This document shows, one piece after another, positions 16,315-25,802 of a stretch of 64,000 nucleotides of DNA. Source of the DNA: RGIG9115 sp045128915 (GTDB lineage Bacteria; Bacillota; Clostridia; UBA1381); assembly GCA_045128915.1 (NCBI GenBank), contig JBGVIT010000044.1, forward strand, positions 73,326-137,325, read 5' to 3'. Below the pieces are notes generated by a model that saw nothing but the letters and a program-made list of their open reading frames with translations, did no database searches and was not told the DNA's origin. A program made the translations under genes and the position numbers. Each line of letters begins with the position of its first letter. The first letter of the stretch is position 1.

Positions 16315-17118
16315 GTGAACAGAATAATTGACGCTCATTGTCATATTTATCCCGACAAAATTGCTGAAAAGGCGGCAGAAGCAACTTGTGAATTCTATGA
16401 GGGCTTGGGTTCAACTCTGGACGGAAGAGTATCAACTCTTTCAAGTGAAGCTGAAAAAGCAGGGATTGAGCATTGTATAGTCCAATCCGTTGCTACAACT
16501 CCAAAGCAAGTTTCCTCGATTAATAAATTTATTGCATCTACCGTAGCGCAAAGCGGCGGAAATCTTACGGGACTTGGCACGTTGCATCCCGACAGCGAAA
16601 ATCTTTCGGATGATGTAAATGAAATCATAGGTCTTGGACTTCGCGGTGTAAAGCTTCATCCGGACATCCAGAAATTCAAGATTGATGATTACAGATGCCT
16701 TAAGATTTATGAGCTGTGTGAAAAAAATAACCTGCCCATACTTATGCATACGGGTGATTGCAGATACGATTATTCAAATCCAAACAGACTAATGCCAATA
16801 CTTGAAATATATGATAAGCTCATTATCATTGGTGCGCATTTTGGCGGTTGGTCAGTGTGGAAGGAAGCGTCACAGCTTCTTCATGGGTTTAAAAATCTGT
16901 ACGTAGATACTTCATCTGCGCTATATGCTCTCAAGCCTCACGAAGCAGAAGAACTTATAAATCTATACGGAGAGGACAGAGTTCTTTTCGGAACAGACTA
17001 TCCCATGTGGGCGCCGCAGGATGAAATGGAGCGTTTTAACAAGCTTAAGCTTTCAGGTAAGCAAAAGGAGAAAATCCTTTTCCAAAATTCATGTGAGCTT
17101 TTTAACATCAAAATATAA
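16315..17118 (+). CDS. Amidohydrolase-2 family metal-dependent hydrolase/decarboxylase
   Basis: A 267-residue TIM-barrel hydrolase of the amidohydrolase_2 family (relatives include ACMSD decarboxylase and lactone hydrolases). Metal ligands are visible: the HxH in IDAHCHIYP (about 8-10), HPD after GVKL (about 120), His in LMHTGD (about 145), His in GAHFGG (about 175) and Asp in FGTDYPMW (about 225). GTG is the start codon, 6 nt after AAAGGAAGTG. It ends the operon and is followed by a strong terminator. Context suggests it acts on a product of the two preceding enzymes, perhaps a lactone or a carboxylated intermediate; this is inference. Confidence 0.85.
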   Translation: MNRIIDAHCHIYPDKIAEKAAEATCEFYEGLGSTLDGRVSTLSSEAEKAGIEHCIVQSVATTPKQVSSINKFIASTVAQSGGNLTGLGTLHPDSENLSDDVNEIIGLGLRGVKLHPDIQKFKIDDYRCLKIYELCEKNNLPILMHTGDCRYDYSNPNRLMPILEIYDKLIIIGAHFGGWSVWKEASQLLHGFKNLYVDTSSALYALKPHEAEELINLYGEDRVLFGTDYPMWAPQDEMERFNKLKLSGKQKEKILFQNSCELFNIKI

Positions 17119-17120
17119 CA

Positions 17121-17157
17121 AAAAAACTGCAGAAATAACATTTTTCTGCAGTTTTTT
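17121..17157 (+). terminator. Terminator after the amidohydrolase gene
   Basis: A 15-bp perfect stem (17121-17135 with 17143-17157), rich in A on the left and T on the right, with core CTGCAG. It could work in both directions. Confidence 0.9.
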
Positions 17158-17241
17158 TCGATTTTTGGGCTCTCATTTGGCAAAACAACAAACAAACAAC
17201 TATTATTTTGAGATTTCTGTACAAAAAACTCGGTAAAATAT

Positions 17242-17270
17242 TGACAATTCTATGCTAAAATGATATAATT
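17242..17270 (+). promoter_or_regulatory. Promoter of the polysaccharide locus
   Basis: TTGACA (17242-17247), 17 bp, TATAAT (17265-17270), with extended TGA. It is the only strong promoter I see before the terminator at 40.8 kb, so it may drive the whole locus. Confidence 0.88.
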
Positions 17271-17303
17271 TATCTATATGTATTGTTGTATGGAAGTGGA
17301 ATT

Positions 17304-17927
17304 ATGTATAAAAATTTTTTCAAAAGACTAATTGATATTGTTTTATCTTTTATTGGTATTGTAGTGCTTGCAATTCCAATGCTTATAGTTGCAATCGCAA
17401 TAAAGCTTGACAGCCCGGGAAAAGTTCTTTTTAAGCAGGAAAGAGTAGGTAAGAATAAAAAGAGTATTCATATACTTAAGTTCAGAAGCATGCGAAGTGA
17501 CACACCTAAAAACGTGCCAACTCATCTTCTTGAAGATCCGGATATGTACATAACAAAGCTTGGTAAATTCATAAGAAAAACATCTATTGATGAGCTTCCG
17601 CAGATTTTTTGTATATTCATAGGCTCCATGAGTATAATAGGACCTCGCCCTGCACTTTTTAACCAGACCGATTTAATCCAAGAGCGTGATAAGTACGGCG
17701 CAAATGATATTACCCCGGGACTTACGGGACTTGCGCAGATAAGCGGCAGAGATGAACTGCCCATAGATGTAAAAGCAAGGCTGGACGGAGAATACGTAGA
17801 AAAGATGAGTTTCTGGTTTGATGTTAAGCTTTTTTTCGGTACGATTTTTTCCGTTCTTAAAAGCGATGGCGTAGTAGAAGGCGGAACCGGACAGCTTGAA
17901 AAAGAAAAGGAAGAGGCTCTAAAATGA
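17304..17927 (+). CDS. Initiating undecaprenyl-phosphate sugar phosphotransferase
   Basis: A 207-residue bacterial sugar transferase (PF02397, PglC/WcaJ catalytic type) that starts repeat-unit assembly by moving a sugar-1-phosphate onto undecaprenyl phosphate. One N-terminal hydrophobic span (about 8-32) precedes the catalytic signature: VLFKQERVGKNKK, LKFRSMRSDT, TSIDELPQ, GSMSIIGPRPAL and PGLTGLAQISGRDELP. The short form lacks the extra N-terminal membrane bundle of WbaP-type enzymes. ATG 17304 has GGAAG 7 nt upstream; the TTG seven codons earlier is not needed. Its end overlaps the next gene by 4 nt (ATGA). Confidence 0.93.
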   Translation: MYKNFFKRLIDIVLSFIGIVVLAIPMLIVAIAIKLDSPGKVLFKQERVGKNKKSIHILKFRSMRSDTPKNVPTHLLEDPDMYITKLGKFIRKTSIDELPQIFCIFIGSMSIIGPRPALFNQTDLIQERDKYGANDITPGLTGLAQISGRDELPIDVKARLDGEYVEKMSFWFDVKLFFGTIFSVLKSDGVVEGGTGQLEKEKEEALK

Positions 17928-18799
17928 AAAAAATCCTCATCACCGGAGCAAATAGCTATATCGGAACATCTTTTGAAAAGTATATATCGAACTTTGAAGG
18001 CTATATCGTAGATACAGTAGATATGATAGACGGCTCATGGCGCAAAAAAGATTTCTCATGCTATGATGCAGTATTTCATGTGGCAGGAATTGCTCATTCC
18101 GATGTGGGCAATGTAACTGATGAAATAAAGAAAAAGTATTATGCCATTAATACAGACCTCACCGTTGAAACAGCACAAAAAGCAAAAAACGACGGAGTGG
18201 GACAGTTTATTTTCATGAGTAGCGCTATTGTGTATGGTGACAGCGCACCTATTGGGAAGACTAAAATCATAACAAAGGATACTCCCGTGTCACCCGCTAA
18301 TTTCTACGGAGACAGTAAAGTACAAGCTGAGCTTGGACTTAAAAGCCTCGAAAGCGAAGACTTCAAGGTGGTAATTTTAAGACCACCCATGATATATGGT
18401 AAAGACAGCAAAGGAAACTACCCTATACTTTCAAAGCTTGCACAAAAGTGTCCCGTATTTCCATATGTAAACAATCAGCGGTCTATGTTATACATAGAAA
18501 ATCTTGCAGAGTTTGTAAGGTTAATGGTTGAAAACAATGAATCAGGAATTTTTCATCCCCAGAACAGAGAATACAGCAATACGTCAGAGCTGATTTCAAT
18601 GATTGCAGACTCTCACGGCAAAAAAGTAAAGCTTGTAAAAGGCTTCAGCTGGTGTCTTAAAATACTTAGTCGCTTTACAGGGCTGGTAAATAAGGCCTTC
18701 GGAAACATGATATATGAACAAGAAATGAGCAAATATACAGATAATTACATTGTAGAGGATTTAAAAAATTCAATTTTGAAAACAGAGGTAAATGTATAA
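17924..18799 (+). CDS. NAD-dependent sugar epimerase/dehydratase (extended SDR)
   Basis: A 291-residue Rossmann-fold nucleotide-sugar enzyme. It has the cofactor loop GANSYIG (about 7-13), FHVAGIAH, the Ser of MSSAIVYGD (about 100) and the catalytic Tyr-x3-Lys in FYGDSKVQ (about 129). It most resembles 4-epimerases that sit beside PglC-type transferases and make the first sugar (for example UDP-GalNAc or UDP-QuiNAc forms), but the exact substrate cannot be read. It overlaps the transferase by 4 nt and the next glycosyltransferase by 1 nt, implying tight co-translation. Confidence 0.85.
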   Translation: MKKILITGANSYIGTSFEKYISNFEGYIVDTVDMIDGSWRKKDFSCYDAVFHVAGIAHSDVGNVTDEIKKKYYAINTDLTVETAQKAKNDGVGQFIFMSSAIVYGDSAPIGKTKIITKDTPVSPANFYGDSKVQAELGLKSLESEDFKVVILRPPMIYGKDSKGNYPILSKLAQKCPVFPYVNNQRSMLYIENLAEFVRLMVENNESGIFHPQNREYSNTSELISMIADSHGKKVKLVKGFSWCLKILSRFTGLVNKAFGNMIYEQEMSKYTDNYIVEDLKNSILKTEVNV

Positions 18800-19662
18800 T
18801 GATTGAGGCAACCGCTATCATAATGACCAAAAATGAAGAAAAAAACATTGTTGATTGTCTTAAATCAATGGATGGCTTTGCAAAAAGATGTGTAGTAATA
18901 GATTGCGGCAGTACAGACCGTACTGTTGAACTTGCAAAAGAATATGGCGCAGATGTGTATTTTCATGAATTTGAGTATTATGCAAAGCAGTTTAATTGGG
19001 GAATAGATAATACCGGTATAGACACCGAATGGATTATACGCCTTGATGCTGACGAGCGTTTCCCTGATGAATTATGCAGAGAGATTGAAGAATTAATTAT
19101 AGAAAACGCTGACAAGTCTATGAACGGAATAACAATCGAGGCAGACTTTTTCTTCCTTGACAGATGTATGAAGCATGGTATAAGAAATAAGCGTAAGATG
19201 ATGATGTTCAAAAAAGCGTACGGCAGAATTGAGGACCGCCGCCGAGATGCGCACAGCATTATATCAGAGGGTTTTTCTGCAAGTACAAAGAACAGATTTT
19301 TGCACTACGATTTTAAAGACATAGATAGCTACATAAAAAGATATAATTGGTATGCAACCAGAGAGATGCAGGATTATATTGATTTTACCAACGGAGCCGG
19401 AGTTGAAATTAAAACCGACAAAGCAATTTTACAACAGCGCAAAAAGAAATTCGGTTTTTATTATAAAATGCCCAAGTATTTCAGAGCGTGGTTGTGGTTT
19501 ATTTATAACTACATTTTCAGATTTGGTTTCTTAGACGGAAAAGAGGGACTCATATTCTGCTTCCTCGAATGCTATTGGTACAGACTCCTGGTGGATGCCA
19601 AAATTTATGAATACGAAAAATGTGATAATAAAGAATTTGAAAAATTAGAGGCGTTGGTGTAA
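18799..19662 (+). CDS. Family 2 glycosyltransferase
   Basis: A 287-residue GT-A enzyme. The N-terminus holds ATAIIMTKNEEKNI, the DCGSTDRT loop (about 36-43) and the metal-binding DADERF motif (about 76-81). The C-terminal part includes RRDAHSII and basic, aromatic stretches suited to membrane association (WLWFIYNYIFRFGFLDG). It resembles WaaE/KdtX-type transferases. Its ATG overlaps the previous stop by one base (TAATG). Confidence 0.9.
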   Translation: MIEATAIIMTKNEEKNIVDCLKSMDGFAKRCVVIDCGSTDRTVELAKEYGADVYFHEFEYYAKQFNWGIDNTGIDTEWIIRLDADERFPDELCREIEELIIENADKSMNGITIEADFFFLDRCMKHGIRNKRKMMMFKKAYGRIEDRRRDAHSIISEGFSASTKNRFLHYDFKDIDSYIKRYNWYATREMQDYIDFTNGAGVEIKTDKAILQQRKKKFGFYYKMPKYFRAWLWFIYNYIFRFGFLDGKEGLIFCFLECYWYRLLVDAKIYEYEKCDNKEFEKLEALV

Positions 19663-19676
19663 TAGGGGTGGTTACT

Positions 19677-20573
19677 TTGAATAAAACATTAAAGAATATT
19701 ATTCTTTTCCCATGTAACGTGTTATATAAATTTAGTCCCGTATTGACGATTAAAATACTTTTTAGATTAAAATGTAAGCATAAATTGGATTTGGCCAACC
19801 CCAAGTCTTATAACGAAAAATTAAACTGGCTCAAGCTCTATTACAGAAATGAGCTTATGCCGATGTGTGCTGATAAATACGCAGTACGTGAATATATTAT
19901 TGACAGAGGGTATGGTGAGTATTTGCCTGATCTGTTATGGCATGGATACGATGCGGAAGATATCCCCTTTGATGAATTGCCAAGTCAATTTATTATAAAA
20001 TGTACTACCGGTTCAGGTAACAATATTATTTGTAAAAACAAAGAACTCTTAGACACGAATACAACCATAAAGAAGTTAAATAAAATGCTTAAAGAAAAAT
20101 ATCTGCCATGTTATGGTGAATGGCATTATGAAAAGATAAAGCCAGGCATCGTTATTGAAGAATTATTGACAGATGAAAAAAATTATGTACCGATTGATTA
20201 TAAGCTATTTTGTTTTAATAATCTTAATGGCGGAGATGTTGGATGCATTGCTTTGGATTTAGACAGATATAATGGACATAAAAGAAATATTTATGATAGC
20301 GAATGGAATTTTATGCCTGATGTTTCGTTTGGATTTAAACGCAAATTTGACGCAGGGATCTCCAAACCTGAATTGTTTGACAAAATGAAGAATATTGCGG
20401 TGAAGCTCGCTGAGCCGTTTCCTCATTGTCGAGTTGATTTTTATGTTATTGGCGAAAAATTGTATATTGGTGAATTGACATTTTTTAACGGTTCGGGATT
20501 TGATTTGGTAACCCCGAAAGAATATAATCTTAAGATGGGAAGCTGGATACAGTTGCCTTGCAAAAATAATTAA
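19677..20573 (+). CDS. TupA-like ATP-grasp protein (copy 1)
   Basis: A 298-residue member of the TupA-like ATP-grasp family (PF14305), named for a gene of teichuronopeptide synthesis in alkaliphilic Bacillus. Hallmarks are PKSYNEKLNWLKLYYRN (about 38-54), FIIKCTTGSGNNIICK (about 107-122), the acidic metal site RVDFYVIGEKLYIGELTF (about 254-271) and the final SGFDLVTPKEYN. ATP-grasp folds usually ligate a carboxylate to an amine. The preferred start is TTG 19677, 8 nt after AGGGG; GTG 19668 lies on the ribosome site. It pairs with the second copy at 24878. Confidence 0.88.
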   Translation: MNKTLKNIILFPCNVLYKFSPVLTIKILFRLKCKHKLDLANPKSYNEKLNWLKLYYRNELMPMCADKYAVREYIIDRGYGEYLPDLLWHGYDAEDIPFDELPSQFIIKCTTGSGNNIICKNKELLDTNTTIKKLNKMLKEKYLPCYGEWHYEKIKPGIVIEELLTDEKNYVPIDYKLFCFNNLNGGDVGCIALDLDRYNGHKRNIYDSEWNFMPDVSFGFKRKFDAGISKPELFDKMKNIAVKLAEPFPHCRVDFYVIGEKLYIGELTFFNGSGFDLVTPKEYNLKMGSWIQLPCKNN

Positions 20574-20598
20574 TCGTATTTAATTCGAGGTTGGTAAT

Positions 20599-21564
20599 AT
20601 GGTAAATGAGAATCGGATTGACGTAAGCGTTGTTATCCCGTGTTATAATTGCGAAGCGTATATTGATGAAACACTTAAGAGCCTTGAAAGCCAAAGCTTT
20701 AAAAATTTTGAGGTTGTGTGTGTGAATGATGGTTCAGAAGATAATACATTAAGCATATTAACTCGGTGGCAGAATGACAGCAATCTTAATATATCGGTTA
20801 TAAATCAGGATAACTTTGGCGTCAGCAGAGCAAGAAACAATGCTATTGCTGCAGCAAAAGGTACATATATATTGTTTTTGGATGCTGATGATATATTTCA
20901 TCACGAAATGATCAAAAGTCTTTTTAACGCTGTTGAGGGTGTCGATGTTGCATATTGCAGATTATCAAGGGATATGGACGAAGTTAAGGACTATCCATCC
21001 AAAAATGTAAAGTATGTTGATGAGACGCAAACGGATGCAATGAGTAAATTGCTATATCAAATGGGCACATATGGATTTTATTGCTACATATATAAGAAAT
21101 CTGTTATTTTAGAACAAAACATATTTTTTGATGAAAACACAAAACATTTTGAGGATAGAGAATTTATTTGGAAGTACCTATGTTACTGCAAAAATATTGT
21201 ATGGTTTGATGCACCACTTTATGGTTATAGAATAAATGTATCTTCGGTAACACAAAGAACCGCTCAATGGCATACTGATGGTTTGGAAGCTATACGTCGG
21301 GTGGAGAGATATTTAAAGGATCATAACTGCTCGTTTTTACCTGAGGTTGAAACTTATCTGTTTGCAAGAGCTATATGGGGAGTGGCAAAGTCATATACAA
21401 TCAGCAAAAGGAAAGATCTGTTTTATCGTTTGTCAAAAGAGTATGATTTAAAAACGTATATGAAGCGAACCCTAAGAGATAATAATTTATTGGTTTGCAT
21501 TGCTTCTGCGTTATATCTCATACATCCAATGTTGTTCTATATCATTGTAGGTATGAAAAAATAG
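20599..21564 (+). CDS. Family 2 glycosyltransferase
   Basis: A 321-residue GT-A transferase. SVVIPCYNCEAYIDETLKS opens the domain (about 9-28), VNDGSEDNT is the nucleotide loop (about 42-50), NFGVSRARN precedes the metal motif FLDADD (about 93-98). ED or EDREFIW near residue 190 is the likely base region. The C-terminal 60 residues end in a hydrophobic segment (LYLIHPMLFYIIVG), so the enzyme may be membrane-attached. Codon use is richer in TTA/TTG than in the flanking housekeeping genes. Confidence 0.92.
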   Translation: MVNENRIDVSVVIPCYNCEAYIDETLKSLESQSFKNFEVVCVNDGSEDNTLSILTRWQNDSNLNISVINQDNFGVSRARNNAIAAAKGTYILFLDADDIFHHEMIKSLFNAVEGVDVAYCRLSRDMDEVKDYPSKNVKYVDETQTDAMSKLLYQMGTYGFYCYIYKKSVILEQNIFFDENTKHFEDREFIWKYLCYCKNIVWFDAPLYGYRINVSSVTQRTAQWHTDGLEAIRRVERYLKDHNCSFLPEVETYLFARAIWGVAKSYTISKRKDLFYRLSKEYDLKTYMKRTLRDNNLLVCIASALYLIHPMLFYIIVGMKK

Positions 21565-21650
21565 TTTGTTATGTTATAGGTATTATTGTGAGGTTAACTA
21601 TAAAATTTAGATGACATATTGTAACAAATAACAATTAATGCGGAGGAAGT

Positions 21651-22472
21651 ATGAAAGGTATAAGGTTGGCATACCCTGATTTGCAAAATGCAGGAGATGT
21701 CTTAAATGTTGAGTTGATTGAAAGATTATCAGGAAAAAAAGTGCTGAGGAGCAAGGTATATAATGCAGATATGTTTGCAATAGGCGGTGCATTGTTTGGG
21801 GCACAATATTCGCCTGGTACAACAAGAAGAATTCTACAAACCACATTAGGTTTGATATATGGAAATAAACCATTATATGTTTGGGGTAGCGGATTTTTAT
21901 ATGGTGACAACCCTAACAAGATGTATCGCAAAAATTTAAAAATATGCGCTTTGCGAGGAGAAAAAACACGACAGAAGCTATCTACTTTAACCGGGCAGAA
22001 TTATGATGTTCCTTTAGCTGATGCCGGACTTTTAGCGGACATGTTTATTGATTCTATGCCTGATAAAAAGTATGAAATAGGACTTATACCACATTTTTCT
22101 CAGCAGAATGAAATGCATATGGTTAATCTCTCAAAAAAAGAAAATGTATATTTTATTGATATAAGAAATACACCTCGCCAGGTTATAAGGGAAATTGCCG
22201 AGTGTGAATATGTTTTATCCAGCAGTTTGCATGGCCTTATATTTGCGGACTCATTACATGTTCCTTCGTTACATATTGGCGGTGAAACGGAGTTGATGGG
22301 TGGCAATTTTAAATTTGAGGACTATTATTCTTCATATGGTATAGACGATGAAAAATGGGATTTGAATAAACAATATCCGACAGTTAATGATATTATTGAT
22401 TCATATAAAATAAAAAAAGACGTTGTGGAGGATAAGAAAAAAGCATTAATTGAATGTTTTCCAAAATTCTGA
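21651..22472 (+). CDS. Polysaccharide pyruvyl transferase family protein
   Basis: A 273-residue PS_pyruv_trans (PF04230) enzyme that adds a ketal pyruvate from phosphoenolpyruvate to a glycan sugar, introducing negative charge. Visible family features are NAGDVLNVELIERLSG (about 13-28), FAIGGALFG (about 42-50), VWGSGFLYGD (about 83-92), CALRGEKTR, and the strongly conserved SSSLHGLIFADSLHVPSL (about 190-207). The ribosome site GGAGG lies 6 nt before ATG. An 86-bp gap precedes it, in which I see no promoter of note. Confidence 0.9.
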   Translation: MKGIRLAYPDLQNAGDVLNVELIERLSGKKVLRSKVYNADMFAIGGALFGAQYSPGTTRRILQTTLGLIYGNKPLYVWGSGFLYGDNPNKMYRKNLKICALRGEKTRQKLSTLTGQNYDVPLADAGLLADMFIDSMPDKKYEIGLIPHFSQQNEMHMVNLSKKENVYFIDIRNTPRQVIREIAECEYVLSSSLHGLIFADSLHVPSLHIGGETELMGGNFKFEDYYSSYGIDDEKWDLNKQYPTVNDIIDSYKIKKDVVEDKKKALIECFPKF

Positions 22473-22486
22473 AAGGATAGATTTTC

Positions 22487-23644
22487 ATGGAATATTGTAT
22501 AATAGCATCTAATTATCGAACTGAAAAAAGACAAGTACATGTCTTTTTGGATAATGTTGTAGTAAAGTTCGCTGACAGAGGAATTAAGTGTAATGTAATT
22601 GCACCACAAAGCATAGTAAGCTACCTTTTCAAAAAAAATAACCGTAGAAAATTTATTTCAAATCGAACAACTGAAAACGGTATTCCGTATAATGTATATT
22701 CACCTTTATTTTTGGTTTTTCCTTGTTTTAAAGTTGGTAATTTATACATAGCAGACCTGTCTAAAAAATCATTCTATCATGCGGTTAAAAGGACGTATAA
22801 GCGTTATAAAATGGAAGCTGATGTAATATATTCCCATTTTATACAAGCAGGCATTGCTGCAGTGCGATTGGCAAAATACTTAGGGGTACCATCATTTATT
22901 GCAAACGGTGAGGCTGACACATGTGCATCTGTGGCAAATAACAGTCCGGCACTCATAAATAAAACCTTAGACAATGTAAGCGGAATAATTTCTGTATCCA
23001 GCGAAAACAAAGAAGAAATCAGAACTTTATGTAATGACTCACCTGATGTTATGAAGAAAGTCACAGTTATTCCGAATGCTGTTGATGTTAATAGATTTTA
23101 TCATTTGAATAAATATGAATGCAGAAAAAAGCTTGGCTGGGATGAGAATGCATTTATAATTGCATTTACAGGTTCTTTTATAGAAAGAAAAGGTGTCAAC
23201 AGAGTGGCAGCGGCTGTTGAGAAGGTTGGAGGAATTCATTCTGTTTTTATAGGCGTAGGACCTGATGTGCCACAATGTGATAATATATTGTTTTGCGGAC
23301 GGGTAAAGAACGAAGATATGGTTATGTATCTTAATTCAGCGGATGTATTTGTTCTTCCTACTCTTGCAGAAGGGTGTTGTAACGCTATTGTGGAAGCAGT
23401 TGTATGTGGTCTGCCTGTAATATCCTCTGACAGAATGTTTAATTATGATATTCTTGATGATAGTTGTTCTGTTTTGATAGATCCTGAAAATGTGGATGAA
23501 CTTGCCAATGCTATCAAAAGACTTAAAGAGGATACTGAATATAGAAATAAACTTGCAGCCGGAAGCTTGAAAAAGGCAAAAGAACTTTCTATTGATGTTA
23601 GAGTTGACAGAATACTTGATTTCATAAATACTATTATGATGTGA
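22487..23644 (+). CDS. Family 4 glycosyltransferase
   Basis: A 385-residue GT-B retaining transferase. The C-terminal donor domain carries FTGSFIERKGVNRVA (about 226-240), IGVGPDVPQ and the ExxxxxxxE motif in EGCCNAIVEAVVCGLP (about 289-304). The N-terminal acceptor domain includes DVIYSHFIQAGIAAVRLAKYLGVPSF and VIPNAVDVNRF. The donor is a nucleotide sugar of unknown identity. Confidence 0.92.
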   Translation: MEYCIIASNYRTEKRQVHVFLDNVVVKFADRGIKCNVIAPQSIVSYLFKKNNRRKFISNRTTENGIPYNVYSPLFLVFPCFKVGNLYIADLSKKSFYHAVKRTYKRYKMEADVIYSHFIQAGIAAVRLAKYLGVPSFIANGEADTCASVANNSPALINKTLDNVSGIISVSSENKEEIRTLCNDSPDVMKKVTVIPNAVDVNRFYHLNKYECRKKLGWDENAFIIAFTGSFIERKGVNRVAAAVEKVGGIHSVFIGVGPDVPQCDNILFCGRVKNEDMVMYLNSADVFVLPTLAEGCCNAIVEAVVCGLPVISSDRMFNYDILDDSCSVLIDPENVDELANAIKRLKEDTEYRNKLAAGSLKKAKELSIDVRVDRILDFINTIMM

Positions 23645-23662
23645 TGTTTTTTTGGAGGAAAT

Positions 23663-24841
23663 ATGAGTAATTTGTCTGAAAAGCAACACTTGTTGACTTT
23701 GTCTAATTTATTATTTTATCTTGTAGCAATAACAATAGCTGTTCCCCAAATAAGTAGTATAAAAGCAGTATTTTTCGTATTATTCTTCATGTATATGGTG
23801 TTGAGAAGTACGAGTTCAGAGAACATAATTCCAAAAGGTTATATGGTCTGTTTAGCAGGATTTGTACTATATTCTTATTTAAGTAAATTTTGGGCTGTTT
23901 ATCCAAAGGCTGCGTCAGAAACAATTATGAACTGTATATGGTCTATAATGCTTAACTTTTCCATGATTATGTTTATTGTTATTAATAAAATCAGAGTAAG
24001 AACGCTTGTTAAAATGATGATGCCCATAATACTCGGATTTATAGTAAACAGCATAGTTACAGGTTCTCATAATGACAGTATGAGGTATCATATAGGTTCA
24101 AATGCGAATGTTTTTGGCATGACGGCAGGATTTATGTTTTTGTTGGTTTTTTACACATGTAAAAAATGGAAATGGAAGTCGTTCACTTATAATGTATGTG
24201 CTATAGCTCTGGTGGTTTTGGTGATTTTGTCCGGTTCAAGAAAAGCTCTTTTGAATATTGGCATATTCGTCTGTGCTGTGTTGTTTTTTGAAACTTACGA
24301 TATGAGTTTAGTTCAGAATCTTAAAAGGGCTTTTAAAATAGGAATAGTAATTGTAATTGTATTTGCAATAGTTATGAATGTTGATGTGTTTTATGAAACT
24401 GTAGGAAATCGAATAGAATCATTATTCGGCTATTTCTCAGGAGAGGATCTGGATGCGTCGGCTTTTACTCGTGATAATATGAAGATAGAAGCAATGGATT
24501 TGTTTAAAAAATATCCTCTGTTTGGTTGTGGTTTAAATAACTTTAAATACTTGTCGGGATATAATACATATTCTCACAGCAATTATTACGAACTGCTATG
24601 TTGTACCGGAATGGTTGGAATAGTGTTATATTATATTCCCATAGTTCTTATGCTTATAAAAGCATTTATCAATTGGAAGCGGAATGTAGACGGTTCAATT
24701 GTCCCACTTACCATAATATTAATCTTTATTGTTAATGATGTGGGAATGGTGTCGTATTTTTCGCATGTAGACCATATATTTTTGGGCGTTGCTACAGGGA
24801 TTCTGTGGCACAATTATATACCGCCAAAATTAAAAGAATAA
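23663..24841 (+). CDS. Wzy-type O-antigen/polysaccharide polymerase
   Basis: A 392-residue integral membrane protein with about eleven hydrophobic segments and a single large outer loop at about 245-310. The loop contains the polymerase/ligase signature FGCGLNNFKYLSGYNTYSHSNYYELL, whose His and Tyr/Glu are typical of the Wzy_C family, and an upstream LSGSRKALL segment. It should join repeat units on the outer face of the membrane. Wzx, Wzy and a PglC-type transferase together define a Wzx/Wzy-dependent pathway. Confidence 0.88.
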   Translation: MSNLSEKQHLLTLSNLLFYLVAITIAVPQISSIKAVFFVLFFMYMVLRSTSSENIIPKGYMVCLAGFVLYSYLSKFWAVYPKAASETIMNCIWSIMLNFSMIMFIVINKIRVRTLVKMMMPIILGFIVNSIVTGSHNDSMRYHIGSNANVFGMTAGFMFLLVFYTCKKWKWKSFTYNVCAIALVVLVILSGSRKALLNIGIFVCAVLFFETYDMSLVQNLKRAFKIGIVIVIVFAIVMNVDVFYETVGNRIESLFGYFSGEDLDASAFTRDNMKIEAMDLFKKYPLFGCGLNNFKYLSGYNTYSHSNYYELLCCTGMVGIVLYYIPIVLMLIKAFINWKRNVDGSIVPLTIILIFIVNDVGMVSYFSHVDHIFLGVATGILWHNYIPPKLKE

Positions 24842-24877
24842 ACCAAGTAAAACATTTTTCTGAGAGGAGCTGTAAAA

Positions 24878-25789
24878 ATGCTAATAAATGCAGCAAAGAA
24901 TATATTTAGAGTTTTTTCAGACAGTGAGTATAGATTTAGGACGTTATCGTCTAAAGGTTTTTATAATCATATATCGGATGAAAAATATCTAAAAAAGAAA
25001 TTTAAGGTTCTAATGAAAAAAGAGCTTAATCTTGAACATCCAAAGACGTTTAACGAAAAACTTCAATGGCTTAAGTTGTATGATAGAAACCCTGAGTACG
25101 TAAAAATGGTAGATAAATATGAAGTAAAGAATTATGTTGCAGAAAAAATTGGTCAGGAACATATTATACCAACTTTTGGAGTTTGGGATGATTTTGATGA
25201 TATTAACTTCGAAAATTTACCTGATCAGTTTGTATTAAAATGTACCCACGATTCTGGGGGGATAGTAATATGTAAGGATAAATCTAATTTCAATATAGAT
25301 GATGCACGTAAGAAAATAAACAAGTGTTTAGCAAATGAATTTTTCTACTATAATAGAGAATGGCCGTATAAGAATGTAAAGCCAAGAATTATTGCCGAGA
25401 AATTTATGGTTGATGAGTCAGGTACAGAACTTAAAGATTATAAATTTTTCTGTTTTCATGGTAAACCTGAGTACTTATTTGTTGCAACAGACCGTCCGTA
25501 TGATACTAAATTTGATTTTTACGATTTGGAATTTAATCACTTACCTATCAAAAACGGACATCCAAATGCCAACAAAGTAATATCTAAGCCAAAGGGATTT
25601 GATAAGATGATAGAACTTTCAAAAAAATTATCTGAAGGAATCCCTCATGTTAGAGTGGATTTTTATGATATTAATGGTCAAGTATATTTTGGTGAACTGA
25701 CTTTTTATCATTTTAGCGGCATGGTTCCTTTTGAACCTGAGGAATGGGATTATAAATTTGGTGAATTTATAAAGCTGACAAATAATTGA
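24878..25789 (+). CDS. TupA-like ATP-grasp protein (copy 2)
   Basis: A 303-residue paralogue of the gene at 19677, with the same order of motifs: PKTFNEKLQWLKLYDRN, FVLKCTHDSGGIVICKDK, IAEKFMVDESGTELKDYKFFCF and RVDFYDINGQVYFGELTFY. The N-terminal 40 residues differ. Two divergent TupA-like proteins in one locus suggest two different acceptor or amino-acid specificities. The start is ATG with GAGAGGAG upstream. A glycosyltransferase gene begins 13 nt downstream. Confidence 0.9.
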   Translation: MLINAAKNIFRVFSDSEYRFRTLSSKGFYNHISDEKYLKKKFKVLMKKELNLEHPKTFNEKLQWLKLYDRNPEYVKMVDKYEVKNYVAEKIGQEHIIPTFGVWDDFDDINFENLPDQFVLKCTHDSGGIVICKDKSNFNIDDARKKINKCLANEFFYYNREWPYKNVKPRIIAEKFMVDESGTELKDYKFFCFHGKPEYLFVATDRPYDTKFDFYDLEFNHLPIKNGHPNANKVISKPKGFDKMIELSKKLSEGIPHVRVDFYDINGQVYFGELTFYHFSGMVPFEPEEWDYKFGEFIKLTNN

Positions 25790-25802
25790 TGGAGGAATAT
25801 TG

